Virus record (IMG/VR): IMGVR_UViG_3300036832_001484
Span: 1-38,721 of that record
DNA length: 38,721 nt
Source of the DNA: a virus
Direction: 5' to 3' (one strand)
Shown here: in pieces, positions 36,972 through 38,721 of the stretch
How positions within the stretch are numbered: the stretch's first letter is position 1
How the letters are laid out: each line of letters starts with the position of its first letter
Position numbers and translations under genes: made by a program
Notes under the pieces: generated by a model
What the model was told of the DNA's origin: nothing
Databases searched by the model: none
Seen by the model: only the letters and a program-made list of their open reading frames with translations

Positions 36972-37367
36972 ATGGCATTCAAACTTGTAGCAATCGTTAA
37001 CGATAGTTTGTCATTAGGATCAATTCTAATGACAAAAGGTGTAACTGTAATATCAATAGATACTTATATTGGAGAAGCAGTTTCAAAAGAAAGTGCGAAA
37101 ATACTTTCATCAACTAAAAAGAGAATCAAAAGATTTTCTCATCCAGAAGGAAAAACTGGTAGTGATCTTATAATGGAATATATGTTAGTTAGTCAAAAAG
37201 CACAATGGGGTGAATTAAAAAGTTTTTTAGTAAAACAAGGATTTTCAGAATCATCTGTTAATAATGCCATACAAAGATTAGTAAATGATTCAAATATAAC
37301 CAGAGTTAAATCTGGAACATACGTTCTTAATCTTGAGAAAGCTCTTGAACTAAATCATCAGAAATAA
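36972..37367 (+). CDS. Hypothetical protein with winged-helix-like C-terminus
   Basis: 131 residues. N-terminal 45 (MAFKLVAIVNDSLSLGSILM) are beta/helix; the C-terminal 60 (LIMEYMLVSQKAQWGELKSF, NNAIQRLVNDSNITRVKSGT) resemble a winged helix with a wing hairpin. GGAGTAAA precedes the ATG. Its last 41 nt overlap the convergent PrimPol gene tail to tail. A DNA-binding regulator is plausible. Confidence 0.65.
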   Translation: MAFKLVAIVNDSLSLGSILMTKGVTVISIDTYIGEAVSKESAKILSSTKKRIKRFSHPEGKTGSDLIMEYMLVSQKAQWGELKSFLVKQGFSESSVNNAIQRLVNDSNITRVKSGTYVLNLEKALELNHQK

Positions 37368-38565
37368 TCTGTTCTGTACCAGATATTTCGGCAAGTTGTT
37401 TTTTGGTATCTTCATCTAAAGTTTCAATTCCCTTCCACGGAAGTTGAAATCCATGTTCTTGTGCAAAATAAATGAGTCCTCCTAATTTCTTCGTTCCAAT
37501 ACGAGGAAGCTCAGGATGATGGGAGCGCCACTGCCTCATAAAATACCTTGGGCCGCGTCCATTCACTCCGTATCGAGTGCCACCTGAAATAGCCAACATA
37601 AATAATTCTTCAGCTTCTGCTAATGTGATTTTACTATATTCATTAGTATCATGTATAGCACCTATGAGTGGAAACATAACATTGTGGGCATATATTTCAT
37701 TATTATCTGCTAATCCATTTTTACGAATATATTCACAACATTCTTTGGCTTTTAAATATCCAGTCCAATCCGTCTTCTTGGAGGGCTTAAATGGGCGCTT
37801 GGCGTGAGTTGCTGGTTGTATGCTCGACAGCGATTCTATTTGGGATCTTAGTTTACGTATATCAACTTTCTGATAGTTTTCTACTAAAATCTGTGATAAC
37901 GCTGGCTTTTGGCCTTTCTCTTGTTTTTCTAATTTTGGATAGTTGACAGTTCCAGGTAATCGCATCACCCTGTCTACATTTGACATTGAATCTATTTTCC
38001 AACCATTAAATTTGGAGCGCAACAAATGCTCGAAATCACGAGCTAATGCAGTAACAATCATTCTATTTTCAATAATTTTATTATTGATTTGTTCTTCTTC
38101 GTCGTTTTTTGGTGGACGAAACAATTTTATGTTTTCAATTTTATTGAGAAGATAGATTAGATGATAACCACCTCCAGTAAATATGATAATAGATGGTTTT
38201 AGTTCATTATCTAAGTTTTTGTCTATGGCATCTAATACAGTTTCATGTGGCGCAAGCACATCTATATCAAATGCTAAGGCTCGAATTGCTATAATGTCAT
38301 CTACATTGTTTTTCCCATATACACCTTGACGATGAATAACTTTACATGGTCTATTAACTGAATAATATATGTTGGAGCCTCTATCTTGACGTTCATGTAT
38401 ATCGCGGATCAAAAGATCTCTTTGAGAAGCTTCATAGGTACACCCTATTTCCCACTTAGGAAGTCCATTTTTCCCAAATGGAGCTTCAGAAGCAATAGTA
38501 TGTCTGGCATTAGGATCTAGTTGATCAAGGAAGTACAATGCGTGATTTATATCTAGTTTGAGCAT
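37327..38565 (-). CDS. PrimPol-type (archaeo-eukaryotic primase) replication protein
   Basis: 412 residues. AEP motif I is ALAFDIDVLA with Asp100 and Asp102; motif II is FTGGGYHLIY with His135; motif III is VDRVMRLPGTVNYPK around residues 200-215, the D.xR..RLPGT.N pattern of phage/plasmid RepB-like primases. The C-terminal third holds a helical PriCT-like segment (GTRYGVNGRGPRYFMRQWRS). It should synthesise primers, perhaps DNA, for the separate helicases at 20514 and 25355. The start is fixed by AAGGAGGT 4 nt ahead; a frame extension of 16 codons upstream overlaps its promoter. Convergent overlap with 36972-37367. Confidence 0.86.
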   Translation of the reverse strand: MLKLDINHALYFLDQLDPNARHTIASEAPFGKNGLPKWEIGCTYEASQRDLLIRDIHERQDRGSNIYYSVNRPCKVIHRQGVYGKNNVDDIIAIRALAFDIDVLAPHETVLDAIDKNLDNELKPSIIIFTGGGYHLIYLLNKIENIKLFRPPKNDEEEQINNKIIENRMIVTALARDFEHLLRSKFNGWKIDSMSNVDRVMRLPGTVNYPKLEKQEKGQKPALSQILVENYQKVDIRKLRSQIESLSSIQPATHAKRPFKPSKKTDWTGYLKAKECCEYIRKNGLADNNEIYAHNVMFPLIGAIHDTNEYSKITLAEAEELFMLAISGGTRYGVNGRGPRYFMRQWRSHHPELPRIGTKKLGGLIYFAQEHGFQLPWKGIETLDEDTKKQLAEISGTEQIISDDLVQELSQD

Positions 38566-38584
38566 GGTTACCTCCTTAAACCGT

Positions 38585-38613
38585 ATTATAGCACAAGTAG
38601 GAAGTGAAAGCAA
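38585..38613 (-). promoter_or_regulatory. Strong promoter for the PrimPol gene
   Basis: Minus strand: -35 TTGCTT (38608-38613), a 17-nt spacer ending TTGTGC, and a perfect -10 TATAAT (38585-38590), then AAGGAGGT and ATG. The best match to the promoter family of this phage. Confidence 0.8.
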
Positions 38614-38639
38614 GCCCCTAACTAAGGAAAGGAAACAGA

Positions 38640-38721
38640 ATGGCCGGATTCATTTATAAATCATATAGTTTCGTAGACAAAAGCCCAATAATAGACTATG
38701 TACGTACTATAATTCAAGATA
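38640..38721 (+). CDS. Start of a gene cut by the right edge, possible HTH regulator
   Basis: 27 codons visible: MAGFIYKSYSFVDKSPIIDY then VRTIIQD. AAGGAAAGGAAAC precedes the ATG. The opening resembles small XRE/Cro-type helix-turn-helix proteins of alphaproteobacterial phages (YSFVDKDPVID.LRT..QD), but only the N-terminus is available. Divergent from the PrimPol gene. Confidence 0.5.
   Translation, partial: MAGFIYKSYSFVDKSPIIDYVRTIIQD

Overview
The window is a contiguous piece of a tailed double-stranded DNA phage (class Caudoviricetes), read as phage genome rather than host chromosome. Evidence: a leftward head-morphogenesis block (large terminase, S74-type fibre, DUF1073-type portal, Nudix/protease/scaffold fusion, decoration protein, DUF2184-type major capsid protein), three free-standing HNH endonucleases, a small terminase, a PrimPol and two replication ATPases, and dozens of tightly packed small genes. 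A GcrA-family regulator is encoded. GcrA is a cell-cycle factor confined to Alphaproteobacteria, so the host is probably an alphaproteobacterium. No integrase, DNA polymerase, tape measure or endolysin is visible, and both ends cut through genes, so the genome continues on both sides.

Layout. 1-14100 (minus): structural operon reading leftward from terL to neck or connector-type proteins, with two HNH genes wedged in by stop-start overlaps. 14101-14377: divergent control region with a promoter carrying a TCCGCGGA palindrome. 14378-18430 (plus): an operon beginning with a NusG/RfaH-like factor, then a secreted trypsin-like protease, small zinc-ribbon proteins, the GcrA homologue, a VRR-NUC-type nuclease and a 29-residue membrane peptide, closed by a strong hairpin terminator. 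18600-19410: a GC-rich island with one minus-strand gene, a folded leader and several operator-like dyads. 19430-20400: non-coding, with repeated ATATGTGGAT elements in both orientations, a perfect DnaA box and an AT-rich flank; the best origin candidate. 20514-23632 (minus): DUF5906-type helicase, a miniature TnpB-like RuvC/zinc-ribbon protein, a coiled-coil protein and a zinc-finger protein. 23740-25194 (plus): small protein, third HNH and terS. 25201-25343: 21-bp inverted repeat. 25355-26362 (minus): DUF3631-type ATPase. 26509-26637: divergent promoters with an operator dyad and a DnaA box. 26641-27138: about 500 nt of densely folded leader RNA. 27172-37367 (plus): about 32 small genes. 37327-38565 (minus): PrimPol. 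38640 to the end: start of another plus gene.

The most notable theme is transcription control. Six promoters share a TTGCWT ... TGTGC-TATAAT-like pattern. The right arm is punctuated by at least eight copies of an intergenic cassette (GC-rich terminator hairpin, T-rich tract, short GGCA...TGCC hairpin, GAGGCTA ribosome-binding site). The phage also encodes its own NusG/RfaH paralogue, first in the neighbouring operon. I propose that this factor drives processive antitermination through the cassettes, possibly recruited by the short hairpin or by the long structured leader. That link is inference; the individual parts are visible in the sequence. Other highlights are the 148-residue RuvC-only TnpB-like protein built into the replication operon, the phage GcrA, and six proteins with signal peptides.
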